In this document: positions 43,012 to 52,738 of the stretch, piece after piece
Position numbering within the stretch: position 1 is the first letter of the stretch
Layout: each line of letters opens with the position of its first letter
Position numbers and translations under genes: made by a program
Assembly (NCBI RefSeq): GCF_040930455.2
Contig: NZ_CP170494.1
Reading direction: 5' to 3' (one strand)
DNA: 64,000 bases
Origin: Neopusillimonas maritima
GTDB taxonomy: Bacteria > Pseudomonadota > Gammaproteobacteria > Burkholderiales > Burkholderiaceae_B
The notes under the pieces: model-generated
Databases searched by the model: none
Seen by the model: the letters and a program-made list of their open reading frames with translations, nothing else
Told to the model about the DNA's origin: nothing

Positions 43012-45629
43012 GCCACCCGTTCCCGTACCCACGCTTCAACACTTTCCAACGCTTTAGGCAACGCCTGAACCTCGGTGCCGCCGCCCATGGCCATATCGGG
43101 ACGGCCACCGCCCTTACCGCCTACCTGGCCGGCTACCAGCCCAACCAGATCTCCCGCTTTAACCTTGTCGGTTAAATCATTTGTTACGCCTGCCACTAAG
43201 CTTATTTTGTCGCCATCTACCGTAGCCAATAACACAATGCCGGATTTAAGACGTTGTTTCATATCGTCGACCATGCCGCGTAAAGCCTTGGCTTCCACCC
43301 CGGCCAACTGACCCACCAGCAAACGGCCGCCACCGTTTAGCTCGATCGCTTGCGATAGTAAGTCATTACCCGCTGATGAGGCCAGTTTTTGCTGCAGGCG
43401 CTGCACTTCCGCTTCGGCCGCCTTAAGCTGCCCTTGCAACATGGAAATACGCTGACCAAGCTCGACAGGCTGAGTTTTCAATTGGCCGGCCGCATTTTGC
43501 AATGTCGCCTGGGTTTGCTGCACCCAGTTCACGGCGTTATCGCCTGTAATGGCTTCGATACGACGCACACCCGCCGCCACGCCACCTTCCGACACCACTT
43601 TGAACAAGCCGATATCACCAGTACGCGACACGTGAGTACCACCACAAAGCTCACGTGAAAAACCAATATCAAGAACACGAACTTCATCGCCGTACTTTTC
43701 ACCAAACAAGGCAACCGCCCCGCCCTGCACGGCATCATCGTAAGACATAAGTTGCGCTGCAACCGCTTTATTTTCAAGCACCTGAGCGTTCACAATCTGC
43801 TCAATTTCGACAATTTCCTTGGCACTTACCGGGGCATCGTGCGCAAAATCGAAACGGGTTTTTTCATGATCGACCAAAGAGCCACGTTGCTGTACGTGAT
43901 CACCCAATACATCGCGCAAGGCCTTGTGCAGCAAGTGCGTAGCAGAATGGTTGCGCATGGTGCGGGCACGGCGCACAGCATCGACTGTTGCTCGGACCGA
44001 ATCACCCACCGCGAGCCGCCCCTGCTTGAGTCGACCATGATGGCCGAACACCTGGGGTTGCACTTTCTGTGTGTCATGCACTTCAAACAAGGCACTATCG
44101 GTTTCCAGTAGCCCGGCATCACCCACCTGGCCACCTGATTCGGCATAGAAAGGGGTGATGTCGAGCACCGCGATGGCGTCTTGACCGGCTTCAATTTCGT
44201 TTACAACCGAGCCATCAACATACAAGGCCGTAATTTTTCCTTGCGCCTGCAGGTGCTCATAACCCTCGAAGCGGGTATCCACCCCTTCGTAAGTTAAGCC
44301 TTCGACTGCTTTGAATTTTCCGGCCGCCCGCGCCTGTTCACGTTGTCGTGCCATAGCTTGCTCAAAGCCGCTTAAATCAACGCCCACTTTACGCTCGCGG
44401 CAAATATCGGCGGTTAAGTCAACTGGAAATCCATAAGTGTCGTAGAGCGTGAACAGCGTTTGGCCGTCGAGCACTTCCTCTTCTTTGAGGCCAGCCAGCG
44501 CACCTTCCAGAATTTTCATGCCGTTTTCAAGCGTCTCGCTGAAACGGCTCTCCTCTTGGCGCAACACTTGCTCTACCCGGGCTTGCTGGGCAGCCAACTC
44601 AGGGTATGCGTCGCCCATTTGCTGTACAAGATCGGCGACCAATTTGTGAAAAAACAAGCCCGACTGACCCAATTTATGCCCATGCCGCAGTGCACGCCGT
44701 ACAATGCGGCGCAGCACGTAACCCCGGCCCTCATTGCTGGGTATCACGCCGTCTATTACCAAAAAGCTGCAGGCACGAATGTGATCGGCAATAACTTTCA
44801 GCGAGTTGTTACCCAGATCGGCCGTATTGGTTTCACGCGCGGCGGCTTTAATAAGCGCTTGAAATAGGTCAATTTCGTAGTTCGAATGCACATGCTGCAA
44901 AACCGCAGCGATGCGCTCCAGCCCCATGCCGGTATCAACACACGGGCTTGGCAACGGGTTCATATTGCCTTGCGCATCGCGCTCGAACTGCATGAACACC
45001 AGATTCCAGATTTCAATGTAACGGTCGCCGTCTTCATCCGGCGACCCGGGTGGTCCACCCCACACATCCGGACCATGATCGTAAAAAATTTCTGAACAGG
45101 GGCCGCACGGACCGGTGTCTGCCATTTGCCAAAAATTGTCGGAAGCGTACCGAGCACCTTTATTATCGCCAATGCGCACAATACGGTCTTTGGGCACATT
45201 CACTTCGTTGGCCCAAATGTCGTAGGCTTCATCGTCTTCTTCGTAGACCGTCACCCACAGCTTATCGGAAGGCAGCCCGTAAACCTGGGTCAATAGCTCC
45301 CAGGCATACATAATGGCATCGCGTTTGAAATAATCGCCGAAGCTGAAATTACCCAGCATTTCAAAGAACGTATGGTGGCGCGCAGTGTAGCCTACGTTTT
45401 CCAGGTCGTTATGCTTGCCGCCGGCACGCACGCAGCGTTGTGAACTGACCGCACGCGTATAGGCACGGGTTTCCTTGCCGGTAAAGACATCTTTGAATTG
45501 CACCATACCCGCATTGGTAAACAGCAATGTGGGGTCGTTGGCCGGAATTAACGGCGACGACGGCACTACCTGATGGCCTTTCGATTCAAAGAATGACAGG
45601 AATTTTTGACGTATTTCAGATGTCTTCAT
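43008..45629 (-). CDS. alaS: Alanyl-tRNA synthetase
   Basis: Charges tRNA-Ala and edits Ser/Gly mischarging. It has 873 residues from the ATG at 45629 (MKTSEIRQKFLSFFESKGH); an upstream frame of 33 residues has no homology. The class II catalytic part carries TNAGMVQFKDVFTG. The editing domain has the zinc set HSATHLLHKAL and ELCGGTHVSRTGDIG. The C-terminal DHHA1-like C-Ala domain ends with GGKGGGRPDMAMGGG. It overlaps tusA by four bases and follows xdhC by 58 bases. Confidence 0.97.
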   Translation of the reverse strand: MKTSEIRQKFLSFFESKGHQVVPSSPLIPANDPTLLFTNAGMVQFKDVFTGKETRAYTRAVSSQRCVRAGGKHNDLENVGYTARHHTFFEMLGNFSFGDYFKRDAIMYAWELLTQVYGLPSDKLWVTVYEEDDEAYDIWANEVNVPKDRIVRIGDNKGARYASDNFWQMADTGPCGPCSEIFYDHGPDVWGGPPGSPDEDGDRYIEIWNLVFMQFERDAQGNMNPLPSPCVDTGMGLERIAAVLQHVHSNYEIDLFQALIKAAARETNTADLGNNSLKVIADHIRACSFLVIDGVIPSNEGRGYVLRRIVRRALRHGHKLGQSGLFFHKLVADLVQQMGDAYPELAAQQARVEQVLRQEESRFSETLENGMKILEGALAGLKEEEVLDGQTLFTLYDTYGFPVDLTADICRERKVGVDLSGFEQAMARQREQARAAGKFKAVEGLTYEGVDTRFEGYEHLQAQGKITALYVDGSVVNEIEAGQDAIAVLDITPFYAESGGQVGDAGLLETDSALFEVHDTQKVQPQVFGHHGRLKQGRLAVGDSVRATVDAVRRARTMRNHSATHLLHKALRDVLGDHVQQRGSLVDHEKTRFDFAHDAPVSAKEIVEIEQIVNAQVLENKAVAAQLMSYDDAVQGGAVALFGEKYGDEVRVLDIGFSRELCGGTHVSRTGDIGLFKVVSEGGVAAGVRRIEAITGDNAVNWVQQTQATLQNAAGQLKTQPVELGQRISMLQGQLKAAEAEVQRLQQKLASSAGNDLLSQAIELNGGGRLLVGQLAGVEAKALRGMVDDMKQRLKSGIVLLATVDGDKISLVAGVTNDLTDKVKAGDLVGLVAGQVGGKGGGRPDMAMGGGTEVQALPKALESVEAWVRERVA

Positions 45630-45687
45630 TTGCTGTGCAGCGTAATTGTTTGGCAAGAGTGAATGCAACCAGCGCAAGATTATAGAC

Positions 45688-46635
45688 TTAGTCGAGCGAG
45701 AGCAACTGCGCAACAGCGGAAACGGCAATCACTTCCGGCAGTTTACTGGAGGTTTTCACCAGCCCGATGGGGCACTGCATACGCGCCACCATCGCCTCGG
45801 GAAACTGCCGACGCAAGCGCGATACGAAACGGGCTTTCTTGGTGGCCGAACCAATGAGCCCCAAAAAACGAAACGATTTGCGCGCCATGATCTCCTGCAC
45901 AATTTCAAGATCAAGCGCATGATTGTGGGTTAATACCAGCCAACATGCATCGTTTGGCAAATCGCGCACGTCGTCTGCGTCTCCCTGCAGGCATTGCACA
46001 TTGGCTGGAACCTGTTCGGGCCATAAGTCGTCACGCGGGTCGAGCCAGACAACGTTCACCGGCAACGTGCCCAGCACATTGATAATAGCGCGCCCTACAT
46101 GACCCGCACCGCAAACGACAACCGTTAGGGACGCCGCCATGATACGGTCTTCTAGAATGCCCTGATCGTCGTCCCAACGTGCCTCATCAACGTTAAACCC
46201 AGCAGCGGCTTGTTCCGATAAGTGAATTTGCACCGGATCTGCGTCATTAAATGGTACCCGTCGGATAACCGAACGCCGCTGCCCAAGCGCAGTCTCTACT
46301 TCATTGCACCAAGCCAGATCGCCGGCATCCAGGCGCTCGAATGCCAGCCACACAACACCGCCACAACACTGCCCCAGGCTGGGCCCTAGCGCATAACGCT
46401 GAACCTTACGTTGCGACGCTGTGTTGTTGGCCAACGTTTCCCGGGCCAGTGCGATAGCCTGATATTCCAGATGCCCCCCACCGATCGTGCCCCACGTTTG
46501 TGTCTCGTTTACCCAAATTTTGGCTCCGCCACCCCGTGGGGCGGAGCCCGCCGAACGCAATACGGTTACCAGCACTGTCGGCTTGCCCGCCCGCAACCCT
46601 TCAACCGCTTCGGGTTGCCAAGCCGGGTTAGCCAT
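45688..46635 (-). CDS. xdhC: Xanthine dehydrogenase accessory protein XdhC
   Basis: A chaperone that binds the molybdenum cofactor, protects its sulfurated form and inserts it into XdhB. It has 315 residues from the ATG at 46635. The N-terminal XdhC/CoxI domain has TVLRSAGSAPRGGGAKIWV and GTIGGGHLEYQA, and the C-terminal Rossmann part has VVCGAGHVGRAIINVLG. A long in-frame extension upstream lies inside xdhB and was rejected. Its start overlaps the xdhB stop by eight bases. Third gene of xdhA-xdhB-xdhC. Confidence 0.93.
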   Translation of the reverse strand: MANPAWQPEAVEGLRAGKPTVLVTVLRSAGSAPRGGGAKIWVNETQTWGTIGGGHLEYQAIALARETLANNTASQRKVQRYALGPSLGQCCGGVVWLAFERLDAGDLAWCNEVETALGQRRSVIRRVPFNDADPVQIHLSEQAAAGFNVDEARWDDDQGILEDRIMAASLTVVVCGAGHVGRAIINVLGTLPVNVVWLDPRDDLWPEQVPANVQCLQGDADDVRDLPNDACWLVLTHNHALDLEIVQEIMARKSFRFLGLIGSATKKARFVSRLRRQFPEAMVARMQCPIGLVKTSSKLPEVIAVSAVAQLLSLD

Positions 46636-48979
46636 GATCGGCGGCAACCTCGACGGCTTGCCCCAATTTCGAGGCCGGACATCCACCCACCGATTCCAGC
46701 GCTTTAAGTACGCACTCAGCTGTAGCCGGAGCATCCATAAGCGGCACTGCCTTGCGATCACCGGCAGCGTGAACCGCATCTCGAATAGCAAAGAAGACCG
46801 ATAAGGCCAGAGGCAGTGGCGGCTCCCCCATGGCTTTGGATTGGTAAATGCTGTCTTCGCGATTGTTGTTTTCGAAGAACGCCACGTTGAATTGTGCCGG
46901 ACAATCGGACACCGACGGAATTTTGTAGGTAGACGGCGCATGTGTCATTAAGCGGCCCTTGTCGTTCCACCAAAGTTCCTCTGCTGTCAACCAGCCCATG
47001 CCTTGAATAAAGCCCCCTTCTACCTGACCCAGATCGACAGCAGGGTTAATGGGGCGCCCTGCGTCGTACAAAATGTCGGCACGTACCAACCGGTTTTCAC
47101 CGGTAAGAGTGTCGATAATGACCTCGGCGCAGGCGGCCGCATACACAAAATAATAGAATGGGCGACCGGTTAAGGTTTCCGTATCGTAATGAATTTTCGG
47201 AGTGCGATAAAAACCCGAAGACCACAACGGAATACGATTGGCATGGGCCGTTTGCACGAACTTGGCAAATGGCACACGAGCCTTGTCGCCACATTCCACA
47301 TGGTTGTCGACGAAAGCCACTTCAGCAGCATCACAACCATAATGATCAGCCGCGAAATCAGCCAGCGCAGCCTTGATTTTGCGCACAGCCACCTGCGCCG
47401 CTTTACCGTTCAGGTCAGTACCCGTTGAAGCGGCGGTTGCCGAGGTATTGGGCACTTTCGATGTATCAGTTGCCGATGAACGAACATGCTTCAGGTCAAC
47501 CCCCAGTTCCTCGGCCACGACCTGCGCGACCTTGGTATTCAGGCCTTGACCCATTTCGGTACCACCATGGTTCACCAACACCGATCCGTCGGTGTACACA
47601 TGCACCAGAGCACCGGCCTGGTTTAACTGCGTCAGCGTGAAGGAAATACCAAATTTCACAGGTACCAGCGACAAGCCTTTCTTCAGCACCCGGTTGTTTG
47701 CGTTGAAGGTATCGACCTCTTTACGACGCTCGCGGTATTGCGAGGTTTTTTCCAACTGGTCGACCAATTCGTGGATGACATTGTCTTCCACCTTCATTTG
47801 ATATGGGGTGATATTGCGATCGGTGCGGCCGTAAAAATTAAGCTTGCGCACATCGAGCGGATCCCTACCCAACTTGGCAGCTATATCTTCAATAACATAC
47901 TCGATAGCCATAATGCCCTGCGGGCCGCCAAAACCACGAAACGCGGTGTTCGATTGCGAATTGGTTTTTACCCTCAACGACAAAATGTCGAACGTATCCA
48001 GATAGTAAGCGTTGTCGGAATGAAAAACCTGACGATCAGCCACTGCACCGGATAAATCGGCTGAATAACCGCAACGTAGTTGCTGGACGAATTTCACAGC
48101 AGTAATTTGGCCATCGTCGGTATAGGCAACGTCGTACTCAACGCGAAAGTCGTGCCGTTTACCGGTAATCATGAAGTCGTCGTCGCGGTCGGCGCGAATT
48201 TTTACCGGGCGGCCTGTTTTTTGGGCCAGCATCGCTGCGTTCACGGCGAACTGCCACGATTGGGTTTCCTTGCCACCGAAACCACCGCCCATGCGGCGGC
48301 ACTGCACTTTAATGGTATGCGAGGGCTGGTGCAACACATGGGAAATCATAAGCTGCATTTCAGTGGGGTGCTGTGTAGATGCGAACAACTGCATCTCACC
48401 GTCTTCACCGGGCACCGCGTACGACACCTGCCCTTCCAGATAAAACTGCTCTTGCCCACCACAATAAAAACTACCTTGATGACGATGTGGACCGGCATTC
48501 AGTTTGCCTTCCATATCGCCCTGAGCGATTCGAACCGGGGGTAAAACGTAAGACTCTTTCTCTGCCCCTTCCTGTACATCGAGCACAGGGTGTAAATCTT
48601 CATACTCAACTTCGGCTAACTTCACCGCTCTGCGTGCCAAGTCGTAGGACGTGGCCGCCACGGCGAACATGGGTTGCCCGTAGTACTCGACCAGGCCGTC
48701 GGCCAGCACCGGCTCATCCGCTTTGGCCGCGCCGATATATTTATCGCCGGGAACGTCTTCGACTGTAATGACCGCTACCACGCCCGGCGCCGAGCGTACT
48801 TTCGACAAATCGAGTTTCGTGATCCGGGCATGAGCACGTTCGGACAAACCGAACGCGCCATATAGCGTACCCTGCCACTCGGGGATATCGTCGGTGTACT
48901 GAGCACGACCGCTTACGTGCAAGTGGGCACTCTCATGAGGAGCGACTGTGCCGACTGTTCGATATTTACTTTTCATCAT
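46628..48979 (-). CDS. xdhB: Xanthine dehydrogenase, molybdopterin-binding subunit
   Basis: The large catalytic subunit that hydroxylates hypoxanthine and xanthine to urate. It has 783 residues. Recognisable parts are the N-terminal SGRAQYTDDIPEWQGTLYGAF, RRMGGGFGGKETQ, the substrate region FRGFGGPQGIMAIEY, TEMGQGLNTKVAQV, and the C-terminal SKAMGEPPLPLALSV with the catalytic Glu. The ribosome site GGAGGT lies a few bases before two adjacent ATG codons. The xdhA stop overlaps the start. It acts with XdhA as a heterodimer-type cytoplasmic complex and needs XdhC for the cofactor. Confidence 0.95.
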   Translation of the reverse strand: MMKSKYRTVGTVAPHESAHLHVSGRAQYTDDIPEWQGTLYGAFGLSERAHARITKLDLSKVRSAPGVVAVITVEDVPGDKYIGAAKADEPVLADGLVEYYGQPMFAVAATSYDLARRAVKLAEVEYEDLHPVLDVQEGAEKESYVLPPVRIAQGDMEGKLNAGPHRHQGSFYCGGQEQFYLEGQVSYAVPGEDGEMQLFASTQHPTEMQLMISHVLHQPSHTIKVQCRRMGGGFGGKETQSWQFAVNAAMLAQKTGRPVKIRADRDDDFMITGKRHDFRVEYDVAYTDDGQITAVKFVQQLRCGYSADLSGAVADRQVFHSDNAYYLDTFDILSLRVKTNSQSNTAFRGFGGPQGIMAIEYVIEDIAAKLGRDPLDVRKLNFYGRTDRNITPYQMKVEDNVIHELVDQLEKTSQYRERRKEVDTFNANNRVLKKGLSLVPVKFGISFTLTQLNQAGALVHVYTDGSVLVNHGGTEMGQGLNTKVAQVVAEELGVDLKHVRSSATDTSKVPNTSATAASTGTDLNGKAAQVAVRKIKAALADFAADHYGCDAAEVAFVDNHVECGDKARVPFAKFVQTAHANRIPLWSSGFYRTPKIHYDTETLTGRPFYYFVYAAACAEVIIDTLTGENRLVRADILYDAGRPINPAVDLGQVEGGFIQGMGWLTAEELWWNDKGRLMTHAPSTYKIPSVSDCPAQFNVAFFENNNREDSIYQSKAMGEPPLPLALSVFFAIRDAVHAAGDRKAVPLMDAPATAECVLKALESVGGCPASKLGQAVEVAADHG

Positions 48980-50433
48980 ACGACCTCCGTGCTTATGCGC
49001 GTGGCGGTTTCTCCCGAGCTTTCAAGATAGAACCGGTATAGAAGATTGCGTGCGGTTTGCAAGCGATAATCGCTGGTGGCCCGCATGTCGGTTAAGGGCT
49101 GGTAATCTTGTTCCAGCGCGGCCATGGCCGCGGCAACGGTTTGCTCATTCCAAGGTTGACCAACCAGGGCTTTTTCCGCTTCGTACGCACGACGCGACGT
49201 CGCCGCCATGCCCCCATGCGCAATGCGTGCCGAGGCGACTGTTTCGCCATCGAACTGAATGGCATAGGCACTGCACACCGCCGAGATGTCCTGGTCAATT
49301 CTTTTGGAAAGTTTGTAAGTTGCCACCTTGATGGCCGGATTACGTAGCGGCACCTTGATGGCTTCCAGGTACTCGCCCGGTTCGCGGTCTTGCTTGCGGT
49401 AATCCAGATACAAATCCTCAAGTGCCAGTTCGCGACGGCTATCGCCCTTGCGCAGGACCACCCGGGTTTGCAGGGCAATTAACAACGGGGCAGTATCACC
49501 AATAGGCGAACCATTGGCAACATTACCCACCAACGTGCCCGAATTACGAATGGGCATGGAAGCAAACCGTTTCCATAACTCGGTGGCTTCGGGGTACTGC
49601 TTGGCCAGTGCTTCGTAACCTTCGTTCAATAGCACCGCAGCGCCAATAACCAGATGGTTATCTTCTTCTTTAATAGCGGCGGCATCGGCCACATTACCCA
49701 AATAAATGACTTTGGAAAAATGCTTTAGTTGCTTGGTAACCATCAAACCCAGGTCAGTGCCGCCCGCCAGCAGGGTTGCATCGGGATGCTCGTTAAACAA
49801 TTGTGCCAGTTGGCTGCTGGTTGTGGGCGCCCAATAGGTTTGATCCGCCGTTTCAATGAATAATGGTGCTTGGGTTTGATCGTGCAGTTCCTGTAGCTGT
49901 TGCTTAAGCGTTTCAAGCGCCTGTTCTGCTTCGGGGTACTGACCCATATTCATGGTGGCATCGATAATGGGCCGATACCCGGTACAACGACATAAATTGC
50001 CCGACAAGTTATCCAGCACTTCTTCGCGGCTTGGCCGCACCTGGCCTTTGCGGTACATGGTGTACATCGACATGATAAAACCGGGCGTGCAGAAGCCACA
50101 TTGTGAGCCATGGTAATCCAGCATGGCTTGCTGCACCGGATGCAATGGCTCACCCTGCGCCGCCAGACCTTCTACTGTCCACACTGCTTTGCCGTCCAGG
50201 GTGGGCAAGAAGCGAATGCAAGCGTTAATGGCACGAAATGCAACCTGACCGTCTTCAAGCGAGGCTTCGGTTACGGTACATGCCCCGCAATCTCCCTCGG
50301 CACAGCCCTCTTTCGTGCCCACCAGCCCCGCCTGGTTGCGTAAATACTGCAACACGGTTTGGGTGGGGGATTCAGGCACCACGGTATGCAACTGCCCATT
50401 CAAATAAAAACTTACTGTGTGTCTTTGCGTCAT
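48976..50433 (-). CDS. xdhA: Xanthine dehydrogenase, FAD and [2Fe-2S] subunit
   Basis: The electron-transfer subunit that carries electrons from the molybdenum centre over two [2Fe-2S] clusters to FAD and NAD+. It has 485 residues. The plant-type ferredoxin domain has GCAEGDCGACTV, the second cluster domain CGFCTPGFIMSMYTMY and NLCRCTGYRPI, and the FAD-binding domain LLAGGTDLGLMVTKQ and NSGTLVGNVANGSPIGD. GGAG lies eight bases before the ATG. It starts xdhA-xdhB-xdhC, downstream of allA but behind competing hairpins. Confidence 0.95.
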   Translation of the reverse strand: MTQRHTVSFYLNGQLHTVVPESPTQTVLQYLRNQAGLVGTKEGCAEGDCGACTVTEASLEDGQVAFRAINACIRFLPTLDGKAVWTVEGLAAQGEPLHPVQQAMLDYHGSQCGFCTPGFIMSMYTMYRKGQVRPSREEVLDNLSGNLCRCTGYRPIIDATMNMGQYPEAEQALETLKQQLQELHDQTQAPLFIETADQTYWAPTTSSQLAQLFNEHPDATLLAGGTDLGLMVTKQLKHFSKVIYLGNVADAAAIKEEDNHLVIGAAVLLNEGYEALAKQYPEATELWKRFASMPIRNSGTLVGNVANGSPIGDTAPLLIALQTRVVLRKGDSRRELALEDLYLDYRKQDREPGEYLEAIKVPLRNPAIKVATYKLSKRIDQDISAVCSAYAIQFDGETVASARIAHGGMAATSRRAYEAEKALVGQPWNEQTVAAAMAALEQDYQPLTDMRATSDYRLQTARNLLYRFYLESSGETATRISTEVV

Positions 50434-50453
50434 TCTTTCATCTCCGGTGAGGA

Positions 50454-50469
50454 TCGGTTTTTAAACCGA
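50454..50469. repeat. Inverted repeat before xdhA
   Basis: TCGGTTT-TT-AAACCGA is a seven-base perfect inverted repeat with a two-base centre, 21-36 bases before the xdhA start. It is too tight for a good RNA loop and looks more like a protein-binding palindrome, though no known motif is matched. Confidence 0.4.
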
Positions 50470-50471
50470 CC

Positions 50472-50506
50472 CCGCCGTGCAAACATGAAGCCCGCACGGC
50501 GGCTTC
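50472..50506 (-). terminator. Competing hairpins between allA and xdhA
   Basis: CCGCCGTGC (50472-50480) pairs with GCACGGCGG (50494-50502). A second pair, GAAGCC (50487-50492) with GGCTTC (50501-50506), shares bases 50501-50502 with the first and its other arm lies in the first loop, so the two can exclude each other in the minus transcript. After the larger stem the transcript reads GGTTTAAAAA, a weak terminator tail. An attenuator or processing site between allA and xdhA is suggested. Confidence 0.5.
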
Positions 50507-50521
50507 ATTCTTATTATTGGA

Positions 50522-51046
50522 TCAGACGGATGCCGGCTCTGCAAACGTACCGTCTAATAAAAAAACCTGATTTAAATTACATTCATCGCAATTGGGTGCA
50601 GAACCAATTCGATCAACCACAATGAAATTGCCGCCCGGCCCCAAATTCAATAAGGGGTGATGCCACACACCGGCGTGATAATTCACCCCTTGATCACCGT
50701 TTACATAGAAAGCCTGTAAAGCGGTTTCATCCGGGCGGTCATTCGCACCACCAGGGGCCACCACTGCAATAAAAGCATTGCCGGTGGTGGGAATCCAGGC
50801 CTGACTGCCCAACGGATGACGCTCGAGCATGGCAATTTTTATGGGAAAGGCAAATGCCTGCCCCACCGTCATGCTGATTCCGGGTTCGCCGTCGTTTCCT
50901 TCAACCTGAATCTTCCCAAGGTGATGATAACGCTGAGTGGTACCGCTGTTAATGGGGAAAGCGTCACCCTCGCGCGTTGAAATGACATCGCCAAAAGGCG
51001 CGAACGCCTCTTTGGTTAATGGTTTTAACTTTAATACCTGTGGCAC
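50522..51046 (-). CDS. allA: Ureidoglycolate lyase AllA
   Basis: Splits ureidoglycolate into glyoxylate and urea, the last step of the purine-ring pathway. It has 174 residues, with the family segments LTKEAFAPFGDVIST, MLERHPLGSQAWIPT, FYVNGDQGVNYHAGVWHHPLL and FIVVDRIG that build the metal-containing cupin. The start is a GTG (51046) with GGGAG five bases upstream; the overlapping ATG at 51048 is out of frame. It lies one base after the alc stop. Its neighbours supply the substrate (allantoicase). Confidence 0.93.
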   Translation of the reverse strand: MPQVLKLKPLTKEAFAPFGDVISTREGDAFPINSGTTQRYHHLGKIQVEGNDGEPGISMTVGQAFAFPIKIAMLERHPLGSQAWIPTTGNAFIAVVAPGGANDRPDETALQAFYVNGDQGVNYHAGVWHHPLLNLGPGGNFIVVDRIGSAPNCDECNLNQVFLLDGTFAEPASV

Positions 51047-51047
51047 A

Positions 51048-52097
51048 TTAACTCCCTTTCTTGGCCAGGCGACCCCAAATGCGCAAGCGGCTAACCCCGC
51101 CGTCGGGGTGCATATTCAATTTGACATGCGTGACTGCGCCAAGTTCTTCCAACTGATCACGCTCGAAAAAATGCTGCTTGTCGGGCCCCATTTTTTGTTC
51201 GCGCAGCAACACAGGCCAGAACATGGCCTGTGTGATGGTCGATTGATCAGTACCGTACGTTACATTGGCAGCCTGAATGGAAACACGATCAGGATAATTC
51301 CCTTTGAAGTGTGCGGTATCTACTTCGATTTTTTCAACAATAACCGGATGGCCCAGCTCGACCACCACCCAGTCATAACCGGGTTCGCGACGGCGGCGCG
51401 TTTCCCAACCGTCGCCCATATTCACGCCACGACCGGGCATCACCAAGCGAAACGGCACGCCAAAGTGTGCATCGTTAAAGCCAACAATTCGGCCACCGTT
51501 GGCCAATGCCGATACTTCGTACAATGCATCGGAGTCTTTCGATGTCCAGTCGGTGGCAGGCTGCCCATACACACGGAAGCGGGCCACCCCGCCATCGGGA
51601 TAAATATTCAAACGACAGTGAGTCCAGCGACGATCGTCATCGAACTCGATAAAGTGATGAGTACTAGGCGACAAGGTGGTGGAAGGCACGATTTCCGTCC
51701 AGACTGTAGACTCGTCGGGGGTATCCTCACAATAGCAGGCCAAAACCGAAGCCGCCGGTGGATAATTACCGGTGAAATGGCTGGTATCAATATCGATGCC
51801 TTTGATCACACCCGAAACGCCCAGTTTGATGACGGCATAGTCATGCCCACCATCGCGACGACGACGCGTCTCCCAGCCGTCCATCCATTTGCCGTGGTCG
51901 TCGAATTTGCCCACAATAAAAACGGGTTCGGCCGACTGCAGCATACGATTGGCGTCACCAAACCACTGATCGGAACATTCAATCACTTCGGCACCGAAGT
52001 CATCGAGCGCCAGATTCGCATAACGATTCACAAACTCCGGAAACTCAACGCTTGGGGCGTTAATGACCGTACCAACGGGCATATGAGGCGCTGCCAT
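51048..52097 (-). CDS. alc: Allantoicase
   Basis: Hydrolyses allantoate to ureidoglycolate and urea. It has 349 residues from the ATG at 52097 (AGGAG eight bases upstream); the open frame upstream of this is not homologous. The family's internal duplication is clear: DGWETRRRRDGGHDYAVIKLG and GDGWETRRRREPGYDWVVVEL, each followed by a later PDGGV-x-R pattern (YPDGGVARFRVYG, HPDGGVSRLRIWG). The gap of 119 bases to uraD is unusually large for this operon and contains small inverted repeats, so a processing or internal start site is possible. Confidence 0.94.
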   Translation of the reverse strand: MAAPHMPVGTVINAPSVEFPEFVNRYANLALDDFGAEVIECSDQWFGDANRMLQSAEPVFIVGKFDDHGKWMDGWETRRRRDGGHDYAVIKLGVSGVIKGIDIDTSHFTGNYPPAASVLACYCEDTPDESTVWTEIVPSTTLSPSTHHFIEFDDDRRWTHCRLNIYPDGGVARFRVYGQPATDWTSKDSDALYEVSALANGGRIVGFNDAHFGVPFRLVMPGRGVNMGDGWETRRRREPGYDWVVVELGHPVIVEKIEVDTAHFKGNYPDRVSIQAANVTYGTDQSTITQAMFWPVLLREQKMGPDKQHFFERDQLEELGAVTHVKLNMHPDGGVSRLRIWGRLAKKGS

Positions 52098-52216
52098 GAC
52101 TACACTCCTGACAAAACAAAAATTAGAAAACCGATTAACGGATTGATTAAAACAACTGTTCTCCGGCATTTTTTGCCCGCCGGACGGCAATATCTCATTC
52201 AATAAGCCTGCTGGGC

Positions 52217-52738
52217 TTAAGCAGTGGTTACCAGATCGTTCAAGCGGAAACCACCAATTTTGTAGATTTGCTGCAAGCTTTCACGCTTTTCATCTTCAAC
52301 CGAAAGCTGCAAACGTCGTTCGAATTGCTGAATAATGCCGGCACGGTCGTAACCTTTCACTGCCAGAATGAAAGGAAAACCAAACTTTTTGTTATAGGCC
52401 TCATTTAACTCGGTAAGGCGGGCATATTCCTGTGGCGAACACTGATCCAGGCCGGCCCCGGCCTGTTCCGACGTGGACTCATCGGTGAGTTCGCCCCGCA
52501 CAGCGGCCTTGCCGGCCAGCTCTGGGTGAGCACGAATCAATTTGAGTTGAGCTTGTTCTCCGGCCCCTTCAATTTGCTTCACCATCGCGGCATGTAATTC
52601 CGCTACGCTGTTATAGGGCCGAGCGCTCGCGGCTCCTTCGGCCACCCAGGGTGAATGCTCGAAAATACCCCCCAAAAGCTTTACGAAATCCGCTTCGGAT
52701 AACTGATTCAATTCGGAAAGTGAAACTTTTTTGGTCAT
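52217..52738 (-). CDS. uraD: OHCU decarboxylase
   Basis: Decarboxylates 2-oxo-4-hydroxy-4-carboxy-5-ureidoimidazoline (OHCU) to S-allantoin. It has 173 residues, all-helical, with FVKLLGGIFEHSPWVAEGA, the catalytic-histidine segment LIRAHPELAGKAA and FGFPFILAVKGYDRA, all typical of the family. The ATG directly follows the puuE stop. It acts after HiuH, which is encoded on the divergent transcript. Confidence 0.95.
   Translation of the reverse strand: MTKKVSLSELNQLSEADFVKLLGGIFEHSPWVAEGAASARPYNSVAELHAAMVKQIEGAGEQAQLKLIRAHPELAGKAAVRGELTDESTSEQAGAGLDQCSPQEYARLTELNEAYNKKFGFPFILAVKGYDRAGIIQQFERRLQLSVEDEKRESLQQIYKIGGFRLNDLVTTA

Noticed and set aside
46636..46941. An N-terminal extension of XdhC by 102 residues.
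   Set aside because: It lies wholly within xdhB and has no similarity to the XdhC family, whose normal start fits the ATG at 46635.
50937..52205. A 422-residue open frame on the plus strand opposite allantoicase and allA.
   Set aside because: It is an antisense shadow of alc, which has clear family motifs, a ribosome site and operon context; the shadow has neither homology nor a plausible start.
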